Shown here in pieces: positions 12,637 through 23,590 of a stretch of 64,000 bases of DNA. Position numbers and translations under genes: made by a program. The stretch's first letter is position 1. Each line of letters opens with the position of its first letter. The notes beneath the pieces are model-generated. The model searched no databases. It was not told the origin of the DNA and saw only the letters and a program-made list of their open reading frames with translations. The stretch comes from Muscardinus avellanarius (taxonomy: Eukaryota; Chordata; Mammalia; Rodentia; Gliridae): NCBI GenBank assembly GCA_963383645.1, contig OY726563.1, positions 27,994,821 through 28,058,820 on the forward strand, given 5' to 3'.

Positions 12637-13588
12637 TCATATACCTTTATATAAAAAGTTACATTGAAATTATACATAATAGGTAAAAAGTGATACAAAA
12701 ATACATGCATAAAGCACTTGGCACATTCCCATCCAGATCCTACCCTGCCCCCATCATACATGTTAGTGACACTGGTAAATGATACCTTGATATATGGACA
12801 TAGCATTATTTGAACTGTTTTCTTCATTAATTCCCCTTTTTCTTCTCTCTGCCACCTTAAATCTTAAATTAGCATTAAACTGCTCTTTTAAGTAGAACTA
12901 TTGTTTAGGATATCTAAGAAAAAAAATCATTATTCCAGTTATAAACACTATGATTATATTTATTTTTTATACTCTCACAAAGAAAATTTTCAGTGTTAAT
13001 GAAAATGAAAACCTGGGACTGAAATAATGTTATTATAGTGATAAATGAACTGAGTATAAATTATACTAATTCATGTTTTTGTTAATGCAAAAATATGTAA
13101 GTGGGTCATTATTTTTTGTAAAATACAATGGCAATGAAACAGTGTAAAATACTTACTATATCCTCACAGCATATAGTAAACTGAGAACTAAACATCAATT
13201 TCTTACATCAGTATAAATAGAAATAAAACTGGATCCAAGGGTAAAAAATGAGCAGCACATGGAGTGGGTCTGTATATGTGCATACGGTGACACAGAGAAC
13301 TGTATAATTCTATCTTCAAAATCTGCTCTGTTGGTCACAGCTGGACTAATCATGCAATAAACTGCATGGATCATAAAGACAGGCAAAATAATCATATGGG
13401 TTAGGAGGCTGGTCCATCAGTTTTCTATGTGAATATGATCAGCATGAAAAGAAGTTGGCCACAATGAAATAAATTACCTAGAAATATAGATCAAGCAGAT
13501 AATCAGCATGGATAATCAGGCCTGAATACTAATGCAGAATATACACTATGACTTTTCACAATTCCAGCTAACCTTGTTTTGTAATATA
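12637..13588. other. AT-rich unique DNA
   Basis: No gene or clear repeat seen. Confidence 0.5.
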
Positions 13589-15405
13589 TAACGATGTTAT
13601 TTTTTTATTTTTATATAGATCATATTGAAAATGGCATACATTCACACAGTCCTTGGTGCCCTCCTCCCCAGGTCCCCTTCTCCCCTCTCCCAACAATGAG
13701 TGTCAAGGTTGACCATGCTACATTCACACTTATACACATATATGAATGTAACTTCTCCAGTTAATAAACCTCAGCTTCTTTCTCTCTTACCCTTCCTTTC
13801 TAGTTTTGCTGAGGTTTCCCCTCTATTATCTGAAGTCCCTCTGGCATCCCTAATATTCCCTAGTTTGGATATATTAGAGAAAACATATGTCCCTTCTCTT
13901 TCTGTGCTTGGCTGATCTCAACATAATATTCTTCAGGTCCTTCCATATTCTTGAGAATGACATGACTTTGTTCTTCTTTATTGCTGAGTAGAATTCTACT
14001 GTGTATATTTCCCATACTTTTGCAATCCATTTATCTGCTGATGGAGACCTGGTTGGCTCCATATTTTGGCTATGATGATTTGTGCTGCTATGAACGTGGG
14101 TATGCATATGTTACTGTAGTTCTCTGATTTCAACCCCTTTGGAAAGATACCCTGGAGTGGTATAGCTGGATCATATGGTGGATCCATTCCCAGTTTTCTA
14201 AGAATTTTCCACACTGATCTCCAAAGCAGCTGAACTACTTTGCACTCCCACCAACAGTGTTAAAGAGTTCCTCTTTCCCCATATCCTCGCCAGCATTTGT
14301 TGTTATTTGATTCCTTATGCTTGCCACTCTGATTGGGGTTAGATAAAATCTCAGTGTAGTTTTGATTTGCATCTCCCTGATGGCTAATGATGTTGAACAT
14401 TTCTTCATGTATCTATTAACTATTTTTATCTCTTTTGTGAAGTATCTATTCAATTCAGTTGCCCATTTCTTGATTGGGTTGTTTGCTTTGCTAGTGTAGA
14501 GTCTTTTGAGCTCTTTGTATATTCTGGATATTAGTCCTCTATCAGAGTGGTGGCTGGTAAAGATCTTCCATTCTGTAGACTTTCTCTTTAGGTTCTTGAT
14601 GGTTTCCTTTGATGAGCAGAAATGTTTTAGTTTGATGCTATCCCAGTTGTTAATTCTTGCTTTAATTTCCTACGCTTTGGAGGTTTGTTGAGAAAGTTAA
14701 TTTCCTGTGTCTAAATGTTGGAGTGTTGAGCTTATGACCTCCTTTAATAGCTTCACAGTCTCAGGTCTAATTTCTAAGTCTTTGATCCATATTGACTTGA
14801 TTCCCATGCACGGTGAAAGGTAAGGATTTAGTTCCATATTTCTACAAATGGAGAGCCAGTTCTTTTAGCAACATTTGTTGAAAAGGCTGTCTTTTCTCTA
14901 GCATGTGAGTTTGGCCTCTTTGTCAAAGATCACTTGATTATAAGTCTGTGAGTTTGTTTTTGTATCCTCTATTCTGTTCCATTGGTCTATATGTCTGTTA
15001 TTGTGCCAATACCATGCTGTTTTTACTACTATTGTTCTGTAGTATTATTTGAAGTCAGGAATTGTGATGCCTACTGCATGGTTCTTATTGCTGAGAATTG
15101 CTTTGGCTATTCTGGATCTTATCTTTCCCCATATAAAATTCATGACTGGATTTTCTAGGTCTATGAAGAATATCTTTGGTATTTTGGTATAAATTGCATT
15201 AAATCTATAGATCAGTATTGGCAGAATGGCCATTTTGATGTTATTTATTCTGCCTATCCATGAGCAAGGGAGATTGTTCCATATTCCAAGGTCATCTTCA
15301 ATTTCTTTCTTTAATGGTTTATAGTTTTCACTGTAGAGATCTTTTACATCTTTGGTTAGGTTTATCCCTAGGTATTTTATTGGTGTTGAGGTTATTGTGA
15401 ATGAA
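13589..15405 (-). mobile_element. L1 element, 5'-truncated, ORF2 in pieces
   Basis: Reverse-strand LINE-1. The 3' UTR begins at a T-rich tract near 13595. Broken ORF2 follows: the C-terminal part (KVWEIYTVEFYSAIKKNKV, 13874-14107), the upstream DPPYDPAIPLQGIFP stretch (13996-14214), [14 protein letters not shown] (14235-14453) and [19 protein letters not shown] (15045-15233). Frames change repeatedly, so ORF2 is dead. L1 homology stops near 15405, before the reverse transcriptase core, showing 5' truncation. Confidence 0.93.
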
Positions 15406-15747
15406 ATTCACTCAGCATCTGCTGAGTATCAAGCAATGCAAGCAGTTACCTTGCTGTCCTGCAGGATGGGTTTCTGGAGGGCACAGTGTGCTGCTACAAG
15501 TGCCACTTCTAGTGAGAGCATGGGCTTTTGCATCTTTTTCTACGTCACTGAAGCGTGGTGCTGGTAGCTTAAGCTTTTGGAGCTCTGTCTTCGCTTTCTG
15601 CACTTCAAGTTCTTGAATTATTTATTGGGATTTCTCGGCGTTACAGCGCCAGACCTGGCACCAGCAATTGCAGCTCGGGCCAGTGGCCAATATGATGCTG
15701 GTTGCCACACCAGGTCAATGATGCTCGGTCTTTTGGGGTTGGATCTT
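15406..15747. other. Unrecognised GC-richer segment beside LTR
   Basis: Distinctly richer in G+C and CpG than its surroundings. On the reverse strand it carries overlapping short open frames (15412-15603, 63 codons, with QKAKTELQKLKLPAPRF; 15618-15848, 76 codons). I do not recognise a protein family. It could be internal sequence of the neighbouring LTR element, or part of a retroposed transcript. A short palindrome ctcagcatctgctgag lies at its L1-side edge. Confidence 0.4.
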
Positions 15748-16338
15748 GTTGCGGGAATAGGTTGGGGGGGGAGGTGTGTGGTGTATGTGTGTGGAGAAGT
15801 AATTCCCCCCACCACCACCATCACACAGACAGACAAACAGAAAAACACCGTGGATTCTTGTCCTAAGCTAAGAATAAGTATTCATCGCTTGGACAGCTGC
15901 TGAAGATTTAAAGAAGTTTATTAAAAAGATAGAAATATAGAGATAGTTACAGCCCTGTGCCGCAGGGACACAGGGGGGGAATTTGAATGAAAATGCCAAA
16001 GAACTCCAGTTTACTGAGTTTTTATCCTGTCTAAGTCCAGCAGGTCCCTCTGATTTTTGGAGATCATGTTACCCCTTATCTCCAACCTGGCTCTGCTTCT
16101 GTTATCTCTCCAGCTGAATTTATGGCCTAAAGGGGGAGACATTTCTGTCTCCAAACACAGGCCCAGATTTATGGCCTGAGGGGGAGGCCTCTCTGTCTCC
16201 AGACCCAGGCTTTTACCTTTCATCTTCTCCCCCAAAATGTGTTAAATTGTTCTTAGGAATGCAAGGACATGTTAGCTAACCCTGGCTTTCTTAGTAAAGA
16301 AGATATATTTTAAGATTGGACATCTTTCCCAGTATTGA
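15748..16338 (-). mobile_element. LTR-like element, reverse orientation
   Basis: Read on the reverse strand it begins tgtcaatactgggaaagatg and ends cccgcaaca, so it has TG...CA ends. It holds a possible TATA-like ggataaaaactc, a GC hairpin (15954-15974) and an AATAAA polyadenylation signal (15917-15922), then about 170 bases of U5-like sequence. The 70 bases round the signal match the insert at 63595-63725. I found no target duplication, so the ends are provisional. Class not determined. Confidence 0.5.
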
Positions 16339-16646
16339 CACATTAATACATTTTAAACCCTCTTCCCAATACCAGTACAGATCTCACATTCAGAGTACTG
16401 GATTTCTTTCCACTGTGGTTCCCATTTGTTTTGGTTCATGAATATCTTCTGCTGCTTTGTTAATTTTGTTTGTCAAGACGCTGAATTCTTGGTAGTTAAA
16501 CTTGTTCCAGCTACTGAGATGTGCTGTGTCCCATGGTCGCCATTTTTAATCTCTCCCCTATAATCTTCTGTGTGAATTTTCTTACACAAAAACAACTTGT
16601 AATTTTTACTGAAAAAAATCAGTTATCAGAAAAACATTACATTTTT
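16339..16646. other. Unrecognised segment upstream of LTR
   Basis: Reverse strand contains open stretches (for example NKINKAAEDIHEPKQMGTT, about 16400-16490) that I cannot assign. Together with 15406-15747 it may be one sequence split by the LTR. Confidence 0.35.
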
Positions 16647-16657
16647 TAAGGATTGAT

Positions 16658-17029
16658 TTTTTTTTTTTTTTTTTTTTTGCAGTCCAGGAAATGGAACCCA
16701 GGGACACTCTACCTTCGAGCTACATGCCCAGCACTATTTTTTATTCTTTATTTCTAAAACAGGGTCTCACTAAGTTGCAGAGGGCCTCACTAAGTAGTGA
16801 GGTTGTTCACTAACTGTGCTCCTCCTGTTTCAGCCTCTCAAATGCTGGGATTACAAGCATGTGCCACCACGCCAGGTCCCCAGCTCTATTTTTTATTCTT
16901 TATTTTGAAACAGGGTCTCGCTGAGTTGCAAAAGGGCTCACTAAGTAACTGAGACTCTCCTCAAATTATGATCTCCCTGCTTCAGCCTCCAAAATGGGGA
17001 GATTACAAGTATGGGCCACCACATCCAGC
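16658..17029 (-). mobile_element. Composite SINE: B1-(partial ID)-B1-ID
   Basis: From the left: long T-run, ID half, complete B1 ending accacgccagg, then directly a partial ID (ccccagctctattttttatt) and a second B1 ending accacatccagc. One near-identical duplication, aaggattgat (16648) and aaggatcgat (17030), encloses both units. Confidence 0.75.
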
Positions 17030-17039
17030 AAGGATCGAT

Positions 17040-17256
17040 AATTTTTTTGTGTGTGTGTGATACTGGGGGTGGAAACCAGAGGCTTTCTACTTCTGGGCTA
17101 TACTCCGAGACCCATTTTATATTTTATTTGGAAACAGGGTCTCACTAAGTTGCTAAGAGCCTCACTAAGTAGCTGAGGCTGGCTTCGAACCTGCGCGATC
17201 CTCCTGTCTCAGCCTCCCAAGCGTGGAGATTACAAGCGTGCTCCACCACACCCAGC
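17040..17256 (-). mobile_element. B1-ID SINE, short-B1 subfamily
   Basis: GT-rich tail, ID half with ggctttctacttctgggct, B1 half gcttcgaacctgcgcgatcc, ending ccaccacacccagct. It faces a same-family SINE 41 bases away on the other strand. Confidence 0.92.
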
Positions 17257-17297
17257 TCAGTTAATTTTTTATTTAGTTGAAAAATTATAATAGAAGG

Positions 17298-17495
17298 TCG
17301 GGCGTGGTGGCCACGATTGTAATCCCCGCGCTTGTTACACAGACAGGAGGATCGCGCAGGTTCAAAGCCAGCCGCACGCGCTGGCTTAAGAAACCCTGTT
17401 TCCAAATAAATAAAAAATATAAAATAAGTCTGGGAGTGTACCCCAGAGGTAGAAGGGCTTCCAGGTACCCCAGTACCACCAAAAAAAAAATAATA
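17298..17495 (+). mobile_element. B1-ID SINE, short-B1 subfamily
   Basis: Starts gtcgggcgtggtggcc; B1 half holds the linker gctggcttaagaaaccctg; ID half ctgggagtgtaccccagagg; ends cagtaccacc plus A-run. Flanking ataatagaa copies (near 17288 and 17491) are the target duplication. Confidence 0.92.
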
Positions 17496-17499
17496 GAAA

Positions 17500-18985
17500 G
17501 CATTATTTCCTTTTCACAATACTACACAACTATAGACATGCACAAATTAATGCAAACCCCTAATATTCTACACTTCGGGGCTTCCTTAGAAAAGTAGGCT
17601 CAGAACCAGAAATAATCCTATTGTTATTAAAATTATATAACATTTTCATATGGATTATGATATTTAAAATTTCAGTTTTGATTTTAATATGACTATTTTT
17701 ATGGGCTGCCATATTTGTTAAAATTAATTTTTCTTTGTCATGTCTGTTTAAAAACCAGTTGAACTTGTAGTCGCTAAAATTTTCATACAATAAAACACAG
17801 ATCACTAAATGAGTTATGTGTGCATGTATGCCTCTACCATCTTATACCCCATTAAGATGTATTATTACTGCAGTGCATTAATAAATTTAAAAAAAAACAG
17901 ATCTTAACTGAAAAAAATTAATGGGGACAGGGTTGGATCTGGATGGAAATATACAATGCACCAATAAGGCATATTAGAAAGATTTAAAGTATCTCTTTGC
18001 TATTTGGACACTAGATGAACTATTTGCAGTTGGCTCTTTCCTAGAATACAGATGGGTGGGCTATGTCTTTTTAATTGTGGTTAATAGTATCATAGCACCT
18101 GGAAAATTTGTGCATGTATGTTAGTATCACTTTGGAACTTATATGTATAATTATAATTTTAAAAATGTTCCATATCTTCTATTCTAATATGTATGACATT
18201 TTCTATAAGCACTGCCATAGTGTTTTTACAGTCATAATTTATTAGTGGTTCATTTTCTTCAGGTTAGGCATCATATTCTTCTGTTATTGCATACAGATGT
18301 CATTTTTATTGTACATGAACAAATTGATGTGTATTCTTTTAGTGTAATGACTTTTCTTCATTGATAAAATGTTGAAAATTATTTAGGCAGAATGTTAATA
18401 AACTTATAGATCAGGTTGATCATCTTCTGGTTTACTATTAAACTTTATTACAGAAAGCCAAGTTAACCATTAGCCAATGGCTGGATTAGCCCAACATTTA
18501 TGGGGTTTTTTGAGAACTTTAATTAAAGATATGGGTTTTCAAAAAGGTGTTTTTGCTCTGACAATTCAGAATGTTATTCCATCTCAATTTTCTTCAATCT
18601 GGTAGTTTTCAGCCTATTGCTTTTTTGCAATGGTTCTTTTTCTAATAGTGTCCTTTGCCAAGCTTTTGTCTTTTCACTTTCTGTATATGTCATTTACATT
18701 TAGAGATAATCGTGAAGCTTTCCTTTTTCATCCATATCCATTCCTCAAATCTTGGAGCTATGTCATTGTTCCCCAATAATTATCTATTTCTGCTCTATTC
18801 AATAGCATCTTATTCTCTTTGGCCTATACTTCCTTGAGTTACAGACTAAAAAATGTGTATTGTTAGACAGTTGGAAGATAGAGAACATCTTCTTTGTTTC
18901 TGTTTTATTTTAGGCTTCATAGTCTCCCTTTTCTTCTTGTTGAAGAGCTAAAAAGAATGTGATATATTTTGTTTTGAGGGTCAGT
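17500..18985. other. AT-rich unique DNA
   Basis: No gene or confident repeat. 18640-18840 has a C/T-rich character reminiscent of old LINE-2 sequence, but I cannot support the call. Confidence 0.5.
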
Positions 18986-18989
18986 TCAA

Positions 18990-19660
18990 TATGACTGATT
19001 CCATACCTTGGATATTGTTAACTGTGCTGCTATAAACATGGATGTACATGAATCACTATAAAATCCTGTCTTTAATACTTTTGGAAGGTTTCTGAGGAGT
19101 GGTGTAGTTGAGTGATATGGTGAAAAACCTCCATACTAATCTCCCTAGTGGTTGTATTAATTTGCAACCGCACCAACAGTATATGAGTTCTTCCTTCGTA
19201 TGCTTGCCAGCATGTATTATTATCTGAATTCTTGATGATTGTCATTCTAACTGAAGTTGGATGGAATCTCAGTTTAGTTTTGATTAGAATTTTTTGAGTG
19301 CTAATAATGTTTAACATTTTTCATATATTTATTGGTGATTTGTAATTCTTTTGATAAGTGTATATTTAGGCCAAAATTGATAAGTGTATATTTAGGTCAA
19401 ATTTCAATTGTTGGTTGGCCTTAATAATAATAAAGTAAATAATAAGTATTATTTAAATAATAAATTTATATTTATTTTATTATTATGTAAATAATAACTA
19501 AACAATAAATAAAAATATGTCTTTTTATTATTGAGATTTTTAAGTTCTTTATATACTCTAGATATTAGTCTCCTATTATAGGAGTTCCTGGGAAAGATTT
19601 TTTCCCATTTGTAAACTCTCTTCACACTATTGTTTTCAAAATAATTAAAGTCAGAATACT
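18990..19660 (-). mobile_element. L1 ORF2 remnant, inverted segment
   Basis: Reverse-strand ORF2 with MLNIISTQKILIKTKLRFHP (19230-19317) and the FIAAQ-type motif near 19025. An AT-rich expansion lies near 19420-19510. It abuts a plus-strand L1 3' end and may be its inverted 5' part. Confidence 0.8.
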
Positions 19661-19666
19661 GTAATG

Positions 19667-20390
19667 ACACATGCATACTCATGTTTAAAGCATCAAAATA
19701 GCCAAATTACAAAACTAACCTATGTTTCTATCAGATAAATGGATGAAGAAAATGTGGTATACACACAAAATGGTATTTTACACAGCCATAAGGAACATAA
19801 AATTATGTCATTTGTAGGAAAATTGATGGACCTACAGAATATTATGATAAATGAAATCAGTCAGTATTAGAAAATCAAGAATTGTATATTTTTCTGTCAT
19901 ATGTGGAAGTTAGAACATAGGAAACAAAAAATAATTTAGATTAATAAGGAGAGAGACAAGTAGAAGAGTGAAAAGGGATTGAGGGGATAGAATTAGAAAG
20001 AGGGAAAGGAGAACTGATAAAAGAAGCAGCTCAAATAATGCTATGTCCACAATTAAAAATATCATTATCAATTTTATTAATATGTACAGGGCAGCATGCT
20101 TGTAATCCTAGTATTTGGGAGGCTAAGACAGGAGGATCACAGGTTCAAGGCCAGCCTTAGGTCCATAGTGAGGACCCCTGCAACTTAGTGGGACCTTGTT
20201 TCGAAAACAAAGAATAAAAAAATAGGGCTGAGGGTGAGCTTGGAGCTATAATATATATATATACACACACAGGGGAAAGGTGGATGGAGCAGAGATAAAT
20301 ACAACATGTGCCATGTGCATATATGTTTATATTACTTTGAACCTCACTATGATGTATAATTGCAATACACCAATAAAAGTGTAAAACTGT
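19667..20390 (+). mobile_element. L1 3' end, split by a SINE
   Basis: Begins atgcatactcatgtttaaag (the ORF2 region just before the C-terminus), passes catatgtggaagttagaac near 19900 and ends with gatgtataattgcaatacac near 20350. The SINE at 20087-20272 interrupts it. Confidence 0.85.
20087..20272 (+). mobile_element. B1-ID SINE inside L1
   Basis: B1 half cagggcagcatgcttgtaat to gttcaaggccagcc; ID half decays into (AT)/(AC) repeats at 20250-20270. Confidence 0.85.
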
Positions 20391-21430
20391 TTTATAAAGA
20401 AAGCAAAAAATGATTTGAAGTCTTATATAACTTTAATGTCTGTTGCAAAGTAATCTTTATATATTGATTCATCTGTAAGATTTATAGGAGTATCTTTACA
20501 AATTTAGTATGATTGTTAATTACTAAAGACACAATTACAGGTTGATTCTTTTCCTTTTCATTCTGATTAGCACTTACTCCTTCTCCAGAATGTAAATTGC
20601 AATCTTCTATTATAAACATTTACAACAGGGCTTTTTTTCCTAATTTTTCACTTTAGTACTTTTCACTATATGCCTCCCAACCTAATTTACCTCTTCATTT
20701 TTAAAATTTTGTCCTCCACTCGATAGACTTTTCTCTCTTTTGTTAACTGGTAAAAGCCTTCTGCATAGAACAGTCATGCAAATAAAATATTTGCATAAAT
20801 GTGTAAATAAATGGATAAGTGAATTTTTGCTCCTACTTCTGCACTAGCTGCCACTTTAGTTCTTCATATGTATTGAAATTTATGATGCTCATAATTAAAC
20901 TATCATAGGTTATAATTATTTTATAAATGTTTGCTATACAATAGTTTCTGGATTCTCATTATTGAGATAAATCCACACTATAAAATCCATGTGAAGTATG
21001 AATTACATGTTTAATCAATATAAATATTAAACTATTTAGCCTCAGCTTGCTATGTCACCTGGCACATGAATCTCCTTGGACATAACACTCAGGATTGAAT
21101 CCCAGAAATTCCCATTTGATTCAGATAATAAAGTCCCTAGGATTTAAGATTGTGCCATGGCTCTTTATAGACTAAGAGTACAAAATGGATTTAAGCAAAT
21201 CAATTTGAGTTTGGGGTTTTACAACAAAACAACCCTAAATGTAGCACAGAGTCTCATCCAAAGAGAATGATCTTAAATAAATTTCTTTGAACCCCCAATT
21301 TTCTCTGCCTCACCTTTTCTCTAAATTAATAGTCCAGAGCACTAAAATACTTAGCCTGGATTAAAATTCCACCTTGACTAACTTCTCTTATCTTTTGATA
21401 ATTTATGTACTATCTCAGTTAAGGTTATAT
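20391..21430. other. Unique DNA
   Basis: No gene or clear repeat seen. Confidence 0.5.
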
Positions 21431-21435
21431 TTTAT

Positions 21436-21622
21436 AGCTGATCATGGTGGTGCATGTTTATAATCACAGTTCTTCAGAGGCTGAGACAAGGGTATCATAG
21501 ATTCAAGACCAGCATCAGCTTCTTAGCAAGACTGTATTATTAAAATAAAAAAGTAAGACTGAGGTGTAGTTCAAAAGAATAATTCCCTCTGAATTAGTAC
21601 ATGTATTTATTCCCCAGTACTC
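21436..21622 (+). mobile_element. B1-ID SINE, diverged
   Basis: B1 half gctgatcatggtggtgcatg; ID half gactgaggtgtagttc, ending ttccccagtac. Old copy. Confidence 0.8.
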
Positions 21623-21655
21623 CCTTACCAAACACAAATAGATTATACTTAACTA

Positions 21656-21845
21656 TAGTCAGGCATGATGGTACATGCCTGCAATATTGTACTAACAAAG
21701 GTGAGACAGGGGATCATAGCTTGGAGGCCAGCCTCAGCCACCTAGTAAGACCCTGTTTCAAAATAGAAATTAAAAAATCACTGGGAGTATAGCTCAGTGA
21801 AAGAGTGCCCCAGGATTCAATTCCTAATACCATACATATGCAAAA
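21656..21845 (+). mobile_element. B1-ID SINE, diverged
   Basis: B1 half gtcaggcatgatggtacatg; ID half cactgggagtatagctcag, ending cctaataccat. Second plus-strand copy within 40 bases of the previous one. Confidence 0.82.
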
Positions 21846-21932
21846 AATTAGATCTCACTATCAAGCAGAGAAAATGACCCTCCAAAATTTGATTATACCT
21901 TTCTGTTATGTTTTTACATTTTACTCCTCTAT

Positions 21933-21933
<1 letters not shown>

Positions 21934-21966
<33 letters not shown>
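21934..21966. repeat. (TAA)11 microsatellite
   Basis: Uninterrupted TAA trinucleotides. Confidence 0.95.
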
Positions 21967-22049
21967 TAGTCTGTGATTCATTTGGGGCCTGATATAAAGC
22001 AATTATTTATTTATTTATTCTATGGTTTTTTATACACAATAGATTTATT

Positions 22050-23455
22050 TTTATTTATTTTTTTTATTGATGCATTATAGTCTCACATCATAATGTAGAT
22101 CAGGTTGACAGTGGCATATATTCACATAGTACTTAGTGCCACCCTTTGTTTCCAATTTTTCTCTCTCCCATACTGAGTATCCAGGTTAAAAATGTTATGT
22201 TTACATGTATACACATAGTCGCAGGTAGCATTTCCATTAATGATCCTCAGCCTTCTTCCTCTCCTACCCTTCCTCCCTGGCTCCATTGAGAATCTCCTTC
22301 ATTATCTGGAGTCCCTCTGGTATCTCAAATACTACCTAGCTTGAGCATATTAGAGAAAACATATGTCCCTCTTTTTGTGCTGGGTTAATCTCACTTAAAA
22401 TACTTTTCTCCAGGTCTTTTTATCTTCTTTAAAATGACATAGTTTTGTTCTTCTTTATAGCTGAGTAGAATACTGTTGTATGTATTTCCGGTAATTTTGC
22501 AATCCATTCATCCATTGATGGAGACCTAGGTTGGTTCCATATTTTTGCTATTGTGAATTGTGCTGCTATGAACGTGGGTATGCATTTGTTACTATAGTTC
22601 TCTGATTTCAAGCCCTTTGGAAGGATACCCAAAAGTAGTATAGCCAGATCATATGGTGAATCCATTCCCAGATTCTTATTGAATCTCCACACTGATCTTC
22701 ATAGCAACTGAACTAGTTTGCACTCCCACCAACAGTGTAGAAGAGTTCCTATTTCTCCACATCCTCACCAACATTTGTTGTTATTTGACTTCTTTCTTTC
22801 TTTCTTCCTTCCTTCCTTCCTTCCTTCCTTCCTTCCTTCCTTCCTTCCTTTCTTTCTTTTATTTTTTATGGGTCTGGGGACGGAACCCAGGGGCATTTGA
22901 CCTCTGAGCTACACCCCCTGCCCTATTTTTTATTCTTTATTTTTTAAACCGTGTCTCACTGAGTTGCAGAGGGCATCACTAAGTAGCTGAGGCTGTCCAC
23001 GAACCAGGATCCTCCAGGTCTCAGCCTCCCAAATGCTGAGATTACAAGCATGCGCCACCACACACGGCTTGTTATTTGACTTCTTTATGCTTGACACTCT
23101 GATTGGGATTAGATGGAATCTCAGTGTAATTTTGATTTGCATCTCCCTGATTGCTAATAATATTGAACATTTTTTTCATGTTATCTATTGGCCATTTGTA
23201 GGTCTTCTTTTGTGAAGTGTCTGTTCAATTCAGTTTCCCATTTCTTGATTGGGATATTTGTTTTCCTAGTATAAAGTCCTTTAAGCACTTTGCATATTAT
23301 GTATATTAACCCTATATTAGAGGGATAGCTGGTAAAAAAAAATTATCTCCCATTCTGTAAGCTTTCACTTTAGATTCTTGATTTCATCAAGAGCAGAAAT
23401 TTTTAGTTTGATGCCTTCTCACTTGTTCTTATTTTAATTTCTTAACCTTTGGAAG
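22050..23455 (-). mobile_element. L1 element, 5'-truncated, split by a SINE
   Basis: Reverse strand: 3' UTR with the same cacatcataatgtagatcag lineage as 13.6 and 58.0 kb, then ORF2 C-terminus (IHTTVFYSAIKKNKTMSF and MDSPYDLAILLLGILPKGLK, 22429-22692) and further ORF2 after the SINE (MQIKITLRFHLIPIRVSS, ending 23142). Frames are broken. Confidence 0.93.
22796..23070 (-). mobile_element. B1-ID SINE with (GGAA)n tail inside L1
   Basis: B1 half ends cgccaccacacacggctt; ID half gtctggggacggaaccc. Its tail on this strand is a TTTC/TTCC run (22796-22860). The 16-bp duplication gttatttgacttcttt at 22780-22795 and 23071-23086 is exact. Confidence 0.95.
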
Positions 23456-23590
23456 TTTCAAGCCAGTATCAGCAGTTCAGCAGTAACTTAGGCACACCCT
23501 GTCTCAAGATTAAAAAAATCAAAATGGTTTGAGGGCTTTGGTCACAGATGGAACAGTGCTGAGTTTGATCCCTAGCTCCACAAAAACGAT
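23456..23590 (+). mobile_element. SINE 3' fragment
   Basis: Weak match to the B1 end (aagccagtatcagcagttc) and a degenerate ID half (ttgagggctttggtcac, ccctagctccac). Old and 5'-truncated. Confidence 0.5.

Noticed and set aside
12471..12827. 118-codon reverse-strand frame
   Set aside because: Its second half is a SINE (12432-12636); the rest is unrecognised unique sequence.
15577..15903. 108-codon plus-strand frame
   Set aside because: Runs antisense through an LTR-like block and its GT-rich U5; no recognisable domain.
17277..17597. Overlapping frames of 72-106 codons on both strands
   Set aside because: Produced by two facing SINEs; the peptide RRFKASRTRWLKKPCFQINK-type wording is the standard translation of the B1-ID unit.
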